From positions 3,472,001-3,536,000 of the forward strand of contig NC_085888.1 of the NCBI RefSeq assembly GCF_035222375.1: DNA of 64,000 nucleotides, written 5' to 3'. The notes under the pieces were generated by a model. The model had not been told where the DNA came from. It saw only the letters and a list, made by a program, of their open reading frames with translations, and did not search any database. The position numbers and the translations under genes are program-made. This DNA comes from Podospora pseudocomata. Lineage: Eukaryota > Ascomycota > Sordariomycetes > Sordariales > Podosporaceae. Below, piece by piece: positions 1 through 10,008 of this stretch. Position 1 is the first letter of the stretch; each line of letters opens with the position of its first letter.

Positions 1-2
1 CC

Positions 3-1200
3 ACCCAAACCATTGTCAAGCTTGGCGAGATTGTCACCAAGGCCACCAGCGCCATCTGGCAGCAAGAAGCCGATCGGTATGTACTTCCCAGCGTTCACCC
101 TACTTTTCCCTTCCATGATGACCACACTACGTTTAACCCAGCTCACTCAGACGCATTTAATGCGGATGCTGAGATGGCGTATTATCTACTCCTGATTCCT
201 TTTCATCACTTCGTCCGTTTGGCAGTTTTGGTTGCAATCAGAGGCTAACATGTATGAACCAAGGTCTGTTGTTACCGACATCAACCGTAATGTTGCGGCC
301 ACTCTCAAGACCTGTGGACCGGCTATTATTGCCGACAACGTCTTCCTGACCGAGACTATCACTGCCGTTGGTGCCATCATCACTCGCTCCCACCCCTGCC
401 AGCAGGATCTTGGCGATGACGACGAGGAGCAGGAGGTGCTCGGTTCATCCGAGTATGACTGGCTTGTTATTGACACGGCCCTTGACGTCGTGATTGGCCT
501 TGCTATTGCCCTCGGCCCTGACTTCAACGAGCTCTGGAAGATCTTCGAGAAGCCCATCCTCAAGTTCGCCGGTTCCGAGGCCGAGAACATTGAGAGGTCC
601 ACCGGCGTCGGCGTAATTGCTGAGTGCGCTGCCAACATGGGCGAGACTGTTACCCCCTACACCGAGAAGCTTCTGAAGCTGCTTCTCAAGCGCTTGTCGG
701 ATACGGACCAGGAGACCAAGAGTAATGCTGCGTATGCTGTTGGACAGCTCATCTTCAGTTCCACGGCTTCCAACATCTACCTTCCTCACTACCAGACCAT
801 CCTCCAAAAGCTTGAGCCCATGCTCCAGATCCCCGAGGCTCGCATCAAGGACAATGCTGCTGGCTGCCTCTGCCGCATGATCATGGCTCACGCTGACCAG
901 GTTCCTCTTCCTCACGTCCTCCCTGCTCTTGTCGGTCTCCTGCCGCTGAAGGAGGATTTTGAGGAGAACACGCCTGTTTACCAGTGCATCAGCAAGTTGT
1001 TTGAGCTGAACGAGCCTACCATCCAAGGCCTCGCCCCCCAGCTTATTCCCGTGTTTGAGGCTGTCCTCAGCCCTCCCGCGGATCAGCTCGACGACGAGAC
1101 CCGCGAGATTGTTCGCCACATCGTCCAAGGACTGTTCAAGCTCAACCAGGGACTGTTTAACAACCACCCAACCGTCTTGCAGTTGGCTGGTCTCGCTTGA
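3..1200 (+). CDS. Importin beta / karyopherin Kap123-type, C-terminal part (partial)
   Basis: Nuclear import receptor of the importin-4/Kap123 group, which carries ribosomal proteins and histones into the nucleus (family knowledge). The gene enters from the left edge. Exons 3-76 and 264-1200 join in frame across a 187-nt intron (77-263) with donor GTATGT, branch GCTAAC about 15 nt before the acceptor, and AG at 262-263; the join reads WQQEADR then SVVTDINRN. This leaves 336 residues of tandem HEAT-type helix pairs, including an acidic loop (GDDDEEQEVLG) as found in Kap123 proteins, and ending in NHPTVLQLAGLA. The reading frame stays open upstream of the intron acceptor, so the ATG at 250 is not the start. 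Seen: helical repeat composition and splice sites. Inferred: the Kap123 assignment rather than another importin beta. Confidence 0.85.
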
Positions 1201-1658
1201 GCTGGTGATGCTAGGCAGATGAGGTGTCCGGGCGTTTGATGCATAGCGTGGAATGGGTGGATGTTTTTTTTTTTTTGATGGTTTCCATCGTTAGCACTTT
1301 GTGCTATGAGTTTTCTGACCTGATGACATGGGACAAGGGAGGGTTATTAGGCGCACAGGTTCGGCGGAGGCTCTGGGTTTATATAAAAAGTTTGGGCCAA
1401 GCAGGCAATCCACTTGTTAGGAATTGATGTTATACTTTCGTACTCTGCTTTCAGTCGAGGTTGTCTTGCCAGCCGAAGTTGGTAGCGTAAAGCTGATCAT
1501 GCTTACTTGATATTCCGTGTCTTTTGAGTTCATGCTGGGGTTAGCTGGAGAGCAAAAGGAGGAACGCTCATGATGATGGCCAATTGTCCTCTTTCGACCC
1601 GAGACCTGTCAGCCAAAACAAAGAGCAAAAGAGATACTTGGAACATATGCTCCATGTT
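1201..1658. other. Intergenic, importin 3' flank
   Basis: No gene seen. It holds the importin 3' flank with a run of 13 T at 1264-1276. The A4 runs at 1615-1618 and 1627-1630 are T4 runs on the minus strand and would serve as Pol III terminators for the tRNA. Confidence 0.5.
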
Positions 1659-1743
1659 TGGACGAGCTGGGAATCGAACCCAGGACCTTTCGCATACAGG
1701 TGAGTATGCTAAGCGAACGCTCTACCAACTGAGCCACACGCCC
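1659..1743 (-). tRNA. tRNA-Ala (anticodon AGC) with 12-nt intron
   Basis: On the minus strand the cloverleaf folds as: acceptor GGGCGTG, D arm GCTC-AGTTGGTA-GAGC, anticodon stem TTCGC/GCGAA around loop TTAGCAT, five-base variable region, T arm CTGGG-TTCGATT-CCCAG, 3' strand CTCGTCC and discriminator A. The mature length is 73 nt. A 12-nt intron (1695-1706, minus-strand TACTCACCTGTA) follows base 37, the standard eukaryotic position. Anticodon AGC (1708-1710) gives alanine. Both internal promoter boxes are present, with T4 runs downstream at 1627-1630 and 1615-1618. One oddity is a T:T mismatch between positions 6 and 67 of the acceptor stem, where A67 would pair. Confidence 0.92.
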
Positions 1744-2086
1744 TATGGTTTGTTGAAGATGTATTTGGGCCCTGTCCCTTTGATGGGAAGGCGCTTTGGT
1801 TTGAGGTCGGGCTGAATGTAGGTGGCGTAAGGAGAAGCGCGATGATAAACGTTGGTGCTGTGTCAAGAAAGCAACAAAGAAACATCTTTTAACTGCGGTT
1901 TTGGCTTGGAGGTCTCTATTGTCCTGCTTCTTTGGGGGTTGGATAAGGGGCACCCACCCAAGCAACAATTCAGGGGGTGAACAAGCCGAGGAAGGGTTAG
2001 GGTTCACTAAAAACAGTCCTGTTTGTCATTGCGTGCCTTCCTTCCTCTCCTCGCGTTCTCCAGGTGACTCGATCTGAAATGTTCTT
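1744..2086. other. Intergenic
   Basis: Space between the tRNA 5' end and the stop codon of the reductase gene. I see no coding potential beyond short shadow frames. Confidence 0.4.
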
Positions 2087-5000
2087 TTAAAATCCCCATT
2101 CTTCCATCCACTTCCTCATCATCCGACCGTTGATCGCACCCATCCCCGCCATCGCCTTGCTCTTCGCCACGGCGTGTCCCGTCGCGAACCGCACCTCGAC
2201 CTGCTTGCCCTCCTCTCCGCCTGTGCTGGCAACAGGTGCCTTGTTTAGTCCCTCGAAGAAGTCGAGGAGTTTCAACGCGGGCATCTGCTCGATCTGCTCA
2301 TCGGTGGCTGTGGGGCTAATGCGCTTCAGCTCGTCGACCCAGTCGGTGTAGGGGATTATTCTGATGTTGCGGGTGGGGGAATAGAACTCTTGGATTCCGG
2401 GGACGAGGAAGGACCAGGAGACTGTGTGGGGGTTGACGAGGTTGAAGGTTTGGACGGTGGTGGTGGAGCGGTGGTAGGAGGAGAGGGAGAGGTCGACGAC
2501 GGCGCGGGCGGCGAGGTCGGTGGGGACCCAGTCGATGGGGGAGGGGAGGGAGGAGGGGAGGTGGAGGGTTGCGGTGGAGGTTTTGAGGAGGGAGGGGAGC
2601 CATTCTTTTGGGCAAAGGTTAGGTGTCTACTCACAGACGGGAGTAGGGGGAAAAGGGCGGCACACCTTGTCGGTTCCAGACACCGGACTTTTCGGCTGCT
2701 CCGGCGAGCTGGCCGACTCGGAGGACGGCGACCGAGTTGATGTGGCCTGCGTGGAGGGCGTTGGATAAGATGGATGCCGCGACGTGTTTTGACTCGCCAT
2801 ATCCCTGTTTGGCCGGGAGGCTGTTGTCCGGGTCCCAGTCTTCGCCGATGATGATCTCGCTGCCGTCTTCGGGGATGTGGCGAACGGCAGCCCAGTTGAG
2901 GATGCTTGCGACGGAGGAGATGAACACGATGTGAGGTTTGCGAGGGGAGCCTGAAGAAAAGTCGGCGCACTGCTTTGTGCCGGCGATGACGGGCTCAAAA
3001 GCCTCGAGTGGGCTGTTGAAGTTGACGGGCCAGGCATTGATGATGATCATGTCGGTTTGCTGCTGGAGAGAGGCGAAGTCATGAGGGAACTCGAGGCTAA
3101 AGTTGGGCGCCGAGGTTTCACCTGTGAAGTACTGGACTCGGGATGGGGAGATGGAACCAAGACCACGATCGTCAAAGGACTTTTGTTGACGCTCTCGGGC
3201 GTTCGCAGAGCGATTGAGGCAGAAGATCTGGGATATGTCGGTGTGTCTAGGAGCTCTTTGAGAATGTAACTTCCCAACGATCCGGTCGAGCCGATGAGGA
3301 GGATGTTGAAAGTTGCGGGCGGTGACTTGGGAGGTGAGGGGGGTGATGCCAACTTCGGGAAGCGCGAGTGGCGGTAGATCATGGCTGACATGCGCTCTTC
3401 GCGGGAGACCGCATTCTCAGGGCTTTGGTCTTTTTTAGAAGCACTGACTGCCTTTGCTAACTGGACGACAGTCGGATTGTCATAGACTGTTTTGGCGTTG
3501 CATTTAAGGCGAGACGAAGTCAAGATACGGCTAAGCTGCAATGCCTGCAATGAGTCGGCGCCCAGTTGGAAAATATTGGCATCATCAGTCAGCCTGGCCG
3601 CCCGACTTCCGAGGACAGAGCGGACGGTTTTCCGAACAAGTTCTTGAACATCATCATTGCTTTGGCCTGCTGCATCAGATTCCTCGACAGCCATTTCCTG
3701 CGTCTTGTAAAGCTGCTCGATCTCGGTTTCGTACAGCTTACACGTCGCCCGTCTCATCATGGAGCCTTTGGAAGCTCGTTTGAACGGCTTCTCTGGCTTG
3801 GTCAACATAATTGTTGACCTCCACACTCTCGCATACGCAGGATACTCGGCGTTGGCCTCCTCGATCAACGGCCAGATCTTGTCGATAAACTCCTCCTTGT
3901 CATCACCCTGATGATCCTTTGATGGCTCAATCAGTATCCCTGCTTGGAAATGTCCCGCGCCAAGCATCAAAGCCCCCTGAACCCACGGATGGCCATCAAC
4001 AATCTTCTCAAACGCCACCGGGTTGATCTTTTCTCCGTTACTCAAGACAATGATATCATCCAGCCTCCCGACGAACTTCCACAGCCCCTTCTTGGTGGGA
4101 TGCTCCTCAAACAGGTCATGAGTCCGCCATTCTTGCAATTCCGGAAAGTTCCAAAAGGCAAACTGGTACTTGCCATCTGGACGCCGCTTGATTACAGCCT
4201 CTGCCAAGTTTGGGTTCTCCTCCGTCGGCTCCATCACCATGCCAGCTTCTAGGTTCCACTCGAAATACTGCCAGTCTTTGGGGTCTTTGAGTCGGAGCGT
4301 AGGCATGAAGAAGGCCTCGGTGGATCCGATGCCGTTGTAGAGGGAAGTCACCTCTGAGATTTGGTTCCCGCACGCTTCTGCCAGAGGGGCGCCACCGTAA
4401 AAGACAAAGTCTAGAGTGGAGAGGACGGAGAGGCCAGTCGGGAGGCGGCAGATGTCCTCTATCATGGAAGGGGCCGAGGCAAGGGCGCTGGGCTTGGTCT
4501 TGCCGATACATTCCAGGATGAGCTCCGCTGTGGGTGGCTTGTCGGCTGGGAGGAGGACGATGGGCTTTTGGTAGTGGAGGGCACGGAGGAGGAAGTTTAT
4601 GCCAAAGATGTGGAAAAAGGGAGTCACGGATAAGACGAGGCGGGTGAGGAGGAGAGAACAGTGGGTGCTGGTGCGGCCTGGCGGGGTGGGGATAGATGTG
4701 ATCGTCTCAAAGGTGGAAAAGACGCCGGCCTTGATGTGGATGGGCTTGGGGAGGCCGGTTGTGCCGCTTGTATGGAGGATTATGAGAGTCTCATGGTCTG
4801 AGTAGCTGGCCCGTCCCTTTGGAGTTGTCGAAGCGGGGGTGAACGGCATGAGAAGTTCGTCGACGGTTGGGATCTGGAGCATTTGGAGGCTCGGCATGGA
4901 TGTCGACAGCTTGGCGATATGAGAAAAGAATTCCCCCGAGCAAAGAAACTTTGAGCATTTTGTTGTCTTGAGGAGCGCCAAGTTCCCCTCTTTTGAGTTA

Positions 5001-5287
5001 CGGGGCGACGGTGAAAGGGTCCTGTAGCCTGCCTTGAGGGCGCCGAGAATGACAAAGGGGTACCGGATATCATTAATACCCATGTAAGCAAGCACCTCCT
5101 CAGTTTCTCCTGGCCCAAATTTCCGGACGATGAAATCAGACGTCGCGTCGACGGCATTTTTGAGGAGGGAAAAGGTGATGTCCTCCCAGCCGGCTTCTCC
5201 TTGGAATGAAGTCACGGGGGTTTTGGCCCACACGTCGTTTGGTTTGTCTACGGCCAGACGGTCGACAAGGACGGTAGGGGACAACAT
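2087..5287 (-). CDS. NRPS-like adenylation-thiolation-reductase enzyme (A-T-R), with an apparent one-base frame break
   Basis: A carboxylic-acid reductase of the fungal A-T-R class: the A domain adenylates an acid, the T domain carries it on phosphopantetheine, and the R domain releases it with NAD(P)H (family knowledge). Exons 2666-5287 and 2087-2604 flank a 61-nt intron (GTGTGC...CTAAC...AAAG). A-domain motifs in order are HTSGTTGLPKPI, FFHIFGINF, GIGSTEAF, EWRTHD and GRLDDIIVLSNGEKINP. The carrier site is LGADSLQAL. The R domain has GSTGSLGSYI, then ISSVASI and YGESK (YxxxK). Nominal length of about 1,046 residues matches the family. Between the R-domain helix (ending LLDTP) and IFCLNRS the frame shifts by one missing base near 3233-3243, with no room for an intron. 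Read literally, translation stops at 3047 after 746 residues, losing most of the R domain. Either an assembly error or a recent lesion. The substrate is unknown. Confidence 0.85.
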
Positions 5288-5775
5288 GTTGAACGACGAG
5301 TTTCTTGAAGACTTCTTGTGAAGATATGGAATTGCCCAGGTTATGGGGGTGTTTTATCCCGCGCTTGGAGGTCCGTGGCGACCGTGTTCAGACATTCATG
5401 ACGTGCATTCACGTCATGTCTCGGCCAGACCCTGAAGGCCGCTCACTCATCGGATCCTCATCTCAACCTTTGCGGTCTGAACATGCAGAGTGGACTCCGA
5501 CACCACACAGGCGGTACCCGTGCTACGGATAGGTCAAAGTCATGCACGGCTCGAGGATGATCATCTGATATCGAACACATCATGATCCGAATCACGGTTT
5601 CGGGTAGTAGGCGTTCTCAGCTAGCACTTTCATGACAGACACGGCCTATGGCTGCTGCAGACAAGAGACATTTCATGTGGTGCTTACCGGCGTGGCGTTC
5701 TACCAACACAAAACGTCTGTTGAGGTGGTTTGAAAACAAGCCTTTCTTCAGAGATATCTAGGTACACAGGAACAC
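5288..5775. other. Intergenic between two same-strand genes
   Basis: A 488-bp gap upstream of the A-T-R gene and downstream of the FAD oxidase gene. No gene seen; it probably holds the A-T-R promoter. Confidence 0.4.
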
Positions 5776-7683
5776 TCAAGGCTTTTTGCACAAGCGCCCG
5801 TTCTGAGTCGGCAGCCCCGGCAGCTGTCCTTCTACCTCCCAGTCCTCGCTTCCGACAGCTGTATGCGCGTAGAACAAGCCGGTCGGATCATACTTCTTCT
5901 TCAGCTGGAGCAGTCTCGGATAGTGCGAGCCGTAGAAAGACTGTTGCCAGTTCGGCTCATTGATATCACCCTCGGACAGGTAGCTTCCCGCCCCTGGGCT
6001 CACCTGTCTCCACCTCGCCATCCAGTCATTCGTTAAAATGTTGCTCTGCGCTTGGATGACGGCAGGGCTGGCATCGGCAGGCCAGGCAGCTGCGAGAATG
6101 AAGAAGCCGGTTGTCTCTCTCCAGGCGGGGTTGACACTGTTGGTCTGGTTCACGGCTGAGTTGGGGGCAGCACGGATGTTGTAGCCAATCAAGATACCGC
6201 CTGCCTCGACGGCATACCGCACAGCAGCCATCGTTTCGTTCCTCTTGGTTGGGTTGATGAAGTTGTCTTTTGGGAAGAGCCGAGATGCGGCGCGGTTGTC
6301 AGCCCCTCCCACGTTCTCTGGGGGGAAAGTGCCAGAGTGTGCTTGGTATAGGCTGGGGTATTCGTTCCAGACAGGATCAATAGAAATGCCGAGATTGGCG
6401 AGGTCGTCCAAGAAGGGCTGGATAAGAGGTTGGAATTGAGCGAGCGTCATGTTGCCTCCCCACAGGGGGTTCATGCTGAAGAAGAACTGGCCCGGGCCAA
6501 TATTCACAATGAGCCAGTACCCATAGGCGCCGACCGCAGTGAAGGTGTCGAAATAGGTTGTGTATGCTTCCACACCAGCCCAGAAAGTGTCCGCTGTGAC
6601 ATTGGGGGAGGTGCCAAAGACGAAGCCGAGAGTCGAAACGGGGATCTGAGGGTAGGCCTTGACAGTCACCGAGGTGACCACGCCATAGGTACTGCCACCG
6701 CCTCCTCGGAGAGCCCAGAACAGATCGGGGTACGAGCTTTGGCTGGCGGTGACGAAACGACCGTTGGGAAGTACGACGTCGAGCGAGAGAACTTGGTCGG
6801 CACCCATGCCTACAAGCGAAGACATGGGGGAATGGCCACCTCCGGCGATATATCCGCCCGCCATGCCCACAGTTCTGCACTCACCGCCAACGACGGTGAC
6901 GTTGTGTGCCTCGGCAGCTTGGTAGACTTCCTCTGTCTCTACCCCGGAACCGAGCTTGAGGGCTGGCCCCGAATGTCCGTTGCAGGTGTAATCCGGAATG
7001 TACTGGATATCTTTGAGCTTGTGAGTCCAGACAGACAGCGAACCAGCACCCATAGACTTGTCGGCGAAATCATGACCCGTGTTCTTCACCACCAGCCGGA
7101 TGTTGGTTGCGCGAGCAAAGTTGAGTGCCAGCTGAATCTGGGATACCTTGGTAACGGCGACGGAATAGGAAGCATACCCTCCCAAGGTGCAGTTGTCGTA
7201 GATCTGGCTGGGGTGATCCAAGGGCATACAGGTTTGCCCTTGCCAGAGCGGGAACATGGCCGAAGTTGGGTCCTCGACATGGAGCTGCGGTCTGTTCCAG
7301 TTTGTTTTGACGTATTCACACTGAGCGGCGTCGTACTGAGGCCAGTCGCTGTAGCATGGAGCGGCGAGGGGAACTGTCTTGATGAGCGCGCCCCCGAGCG
7401 TCAGGTTGAGGAGGTTCCACACCGAGTTGGATGGCCAGAGGGGATCTCCGGGGAATGTTTTGCATCTCGGTCTTGGGATGCCACCGATGATTTTGGAGCT
7501 CGCCGGCGTGCCCTCGACGGGACCAAAGTCAAAGAGCTCTGCGTTGTTGGTGCTGTTGATGGCCGCTTTGGTCAAGACATTGTTCTCCCAGGAGAAACGG
7601 GAGGGGCATGTTGCCGTCGTTTGGTCAGCTAGAACAATTAGTACAGCTGCGACAGTTGTCGCCCGGAGGTTGACTGTGACCAT
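5776..7683 (-). CDS. Secreted FAD-linked oxidoreductase, berberine-bridge (BBE/PCMH) type
   Basis: A flavoprotein oxidase of the vanillyl-alcohol-oxidase/BBE superfamily, probably secreted. I chose the ATG at 7683 because it starts a signal peptide of about 24 residues (VAAVLIVLADQTTA) and gives 635 residues; the frame stays open further upstream but reads like leader. PCMH FAD-binding motifs are NTGHD (His near residue 204) and GGECRTVGMAGG (Cys near 269). These are the two positions that give bicovalent 8-alpha-His/6-S-Cys FAD attachment in this family. Then come GRFVTASQSSYPDLFWALRG and, at the C-terminus, the BBE segment with FYGSHYPRLLQLKKKYDP. Several N-glycosylation sequons are present. 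A possible 44-nt intron lies in the 5' leader (7694-7737, GTGAGT...CAG). It sits on the same strand directly upstream of the A-T-R gene, so the two may serve one pathway (inference). The substrate is unknown. Confidence 0.88.
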   Translation of the reverse strand: MVTVNLRATTVAAVLIVLADQTTATCPSRFSWENNVLTKAAINSTNNAELFDFGPVEGTPASSKIIGGIPRPRCKTFPGDPLWPSNSVWNLLNLTLGGALIKTVPLAAPCYSDWPQYDAAQCEYVKTNWNRPQLHVEDPTSAMFPLWQGQTCMPLDHPSQIYDNCTLGGYASYSVAVTKVSQIQLALNFARATNIRLVVKNTGHDFADKSMGAGSLSVWTHKLKDIQYIPDYTCNGHSGPALKLGSGVETEEVYQAAEAHNVTVVGGECRTVGMAGGYIAGGGHSPMSSLVGMGADQVLSLDVVLPNGRFVTASQSSYPDLFWALRGGGGSTYGVVTSVTVKAYPQIPVSTLGFVFGTSPNVTADTFWAGVEAYTTYFDTFTAVGAYGYWLIVNIGPGQFFFSMNPLWGGNMTLAQFQPLIQPFLDDLANLGISIDPVWNEYPSLYQAHSGTFPPENVGGADNRAASRLFPKDNFINPTKRNETMAAVRYAVEAGGILIGYNIRAAPNSAVNQTNSVNPAWRETTGFFILAAAWPADASPAVIQAQSNILTNDWMARWRQVSPGAGSYLSEGDINEPNWQQSFYGSHYPRLLQLKKKYDPTGLFYAHTAVGSEDWEVEGQLPGLPTQNGRLCKKP

Positions 7684-8556
7684 GTTGAGGCCGCTGAGAG
7701 GATTATGAGTGAAGCTATTAGGGAGGGATGAACTCACCGAACCAACGATGTCGGCCTTTATAGGAAAGGAGTTGTCCCCCCTCCGCCCGAAGAATCCCAG
7801 CCAAAGCACAACCTGCAGCACAATGGCATGGTGTTGAAGAACCAACCATACCGAAAATACTACCCAAGACTGGACTAACGCTGCCACAAGGCCCCGGACT
7901 GGCTACCGGCCCAGACAAGGGACCCCTTTCCCCGCAGGTCACCCCCTTGCCGTTAACAGGGGCAGTCCACTGGGAACCAATTGGGAACGATGTCCGCTGC
8001 AGTCGTTCACCGCGCGGCGGTGGCCGGAATTTCAATAGAGCTGCTGACTTGCATTCGCAGGTACAGCACAAGGCCTATAACGGCATTGGGCCAAATTTCC
8101 ACGTGAGATATCAGCCGGTGCCGGGTTACACGACAGGGCATTCTACGCCACTTTCCCGGGTCGCCGATAGGATGTTGGAGGGTGTAGGTTTTCCAAGCGA
8201 GGAAAATAATCACAAACCAAACATCCCGTCTCGCCGGTCCTTTGTCAGCTGGAAAAGTGGTCCGAGTCGAATCTCCGGTTCTTGAGCGGCACCATGTGCA
8301 TGCCTTATTGGATTCGCCCTCAATGGAATTAGAAGATAGGTGTATGACATATTCGAGGAAAGGTAAGAAAGAGTGTCTGATCGATTTACTAGAACGGAAA
8401 CGAACATTGGAGACAGTACGGGCGGTATACAGAAAATAGAAAATCTCCCTTTCCTCCGCAAAGCTTGGCCAAACTGCTCGTGTACTTGCTGACCCTCCAG
8501 ATTGCCACACTTCCAATAGCTTCCTGCACTTCACCATGGCCTTTACATGACGGGAA
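7684..8556. other. Intergenic, FAD oxidase promoter side
   Basis: Contains the leader and promoter of the FAD oxidase gene. Short open frames on both strands here (for example 8007-8609 minus) have no recognisable domain and unlikely composition. I call no gene. Confidence 0.4.
7757..7762 (-). promoter_or_regulatory. Candidate TATA box of the FAD oxidase gene
   Basis: Minus-strand TATAAA 74 bp upstream of the chosen ATG at 7683. The spacing matches similar motifs before three other genes in the window. Confidence 0.45.
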
Positions 8557-9096
8557 TCAAGGGGCATTGACAACCTTGAGCTCCAACCCAGCCCGATCAC
8601 CACCCTCATCAGTGTTGTGCACCGTATTCTTGATCATCCCATCCGTGTTCTTGAAAACCCGACGCGAGCCCTCAATCTTCCCGTCGAGATCCTTGGTGCT
8701 GGTGCTGGTCCCCTCAAACAGCAGCATCTGGTAGTTGACAAGCACCGACAAGTCAGAAGGGCGAAGCGTCAGGGTCAAGTGCACCTCGACGCGGATCTCG
8801 CCGCCGACTCTGGCCTCGTAGGTGACTTTCTGGGTGTACCCGGTCTTGGTGCCGATGATGACGGGGGCGAGGGTGTGGGTGCGGGTGTATGTTCTGTGGT
8901 TGACCGGCCAGGGCTCGTCGTCGCGGATGACGAGGGTGGAGGAGAGGTTGATGGTGCGGGAGACGACCTTTTCTCGGGCGGAGAGGTCGGTGGGCGAGCG
9001 GACTTCGATGGCTGAGACCGGGGCCGGGACCGGGGCCGGAGCTGGGGAGGCTTGGATGGCTGTGAGGAGGCCGAGGAGAAGGAGTGAGAGCTTCAT
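8557..9096 (-). CDS. Small secreted protein of unknown function
   Basis: A single exon of 179 residues. It starts with a clear signal peptide (MKLSLLLLGLLTAIQA) and a Pro/Ala linker (SPAPAPVPAPVSA). The rest is a beta-rich, Thr-rich domain without cysteines, containing TRTHTLAPVIIGTKTGYTQK, ending in GLELKVVNAP. I recognise no domain. TATAAG on the minus strand at 9225-9230 is a possible promoter element 129 bp upstream. The signal peptide and a frame of normal length support a real gene. Confidence 0.65.
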   Translation of the reverse strand: MKLSLLLLGLLTAIQASPAPAPVPAPVSAIEVRSPTDLSAREKVVSRTINLSSTLVIRDDEPWPVNHRTYTRTHTLAPVIIGTKTGYTQKVTYEARVGGEIRVEVHLTLTLRPSDLSVLVNYQMLLFEGTSTSTKDLDGKIEGSRRVFKNTDGMIKNTVHNTDEGGDRAGLELKVVNAP

Positions 9097-10008
9097 TTTG
9101 GGGTGAATAGATGGGGCGGTTCAACTATGAAGGTTGGCGATTCTGAGACTTGTGTTTAGTGCTTAGCTGTTGAGTTTGAGTTGATGAAGTGAGAGTCGAC
9201 ATGTCGTGAGGACGGGTGCTTGTACTTATAGACGAGAAAAGCTCCTGTCTTTGGGTCTTGTCCCTCCCAGGATGCCTCTTCTTTCAGTCATGAACCGCTC
9301 ATGATCATCAGAGGCGTCTCATCATTTCAGCCAGGCAAAAATAATACTATCACGAGCAAGAAGTCAACAGCCTTCGGCATGCTTCGCAAATCCGACAGAC
9401 GTCTTGGCGTACATCCGCGCAAGCATTGGTTCAACAACAGGCGTCTTGTTATGAGTTCGGCGTTGATGATATTCTATGTCTCTCGCGCCTGGCTTAACAC
9501 CGCCCGACAAAAGCATGCGCATCTAGGATGAATACCATTTCCATCTCATTGAACGTTTTGGGCAAGCCATCTATCTGACGGTGGCTGTGGCGTGGCAGCT
9601 GTTGGTGGTGTAACAAACTCAGGGTGGTTTTCGAAAAGACAATTGGTGAACACCATCAGCCGCAAATCCGAAAATCATTTCCAGAAACACATGAGACTTT
9701 GAGGCTGATTCTTGTAGCTGCGGCTGGTTAGATAATGATGAAAGGGGCATAACACCGAGTTATCATCACAGATCCCAAAAGCAGGGAATCGATGCTGGGC
9801 AGTCAGCCGCAGCTCTCCTTAATCTTGGCGACACAATGGTTGATGAGGAGGACTGTCTTCGACTGGCTGCATCCGTGAATTTATCTATGAACTAGAAATA
9901 AAAGCACTTGAATGTTCAGTCCGACAACCTAGATGTCTGCCCCAACTGAGCCTTATATACTATGGTTGGCAGCTGCTATCTCACAAGTGTGCTCAGGTTT
10001 CAACCCAT
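9097..10008. other. Intergenic, no gene seen
   Basis: About 0.9 kb between two minus-strand genes. Frames are short and unsupported. The right part is the 3' flank of the sorbosone-dehydrogenase-like gene. Confidence 0.4.

Noticed and set aside
6430-7632. 400-codon plus-strand open frame
   Set aside because: It lies antisense to the FAD oxidase gene, has no domain, and its openness follows from the codon bias of the real gene.
8007-8609. 200-codon minus-strand frame upstream of the FAD oxidase
   Set aside because: No domain, odd composition, overlaps the 3' end of the small secreted gene.
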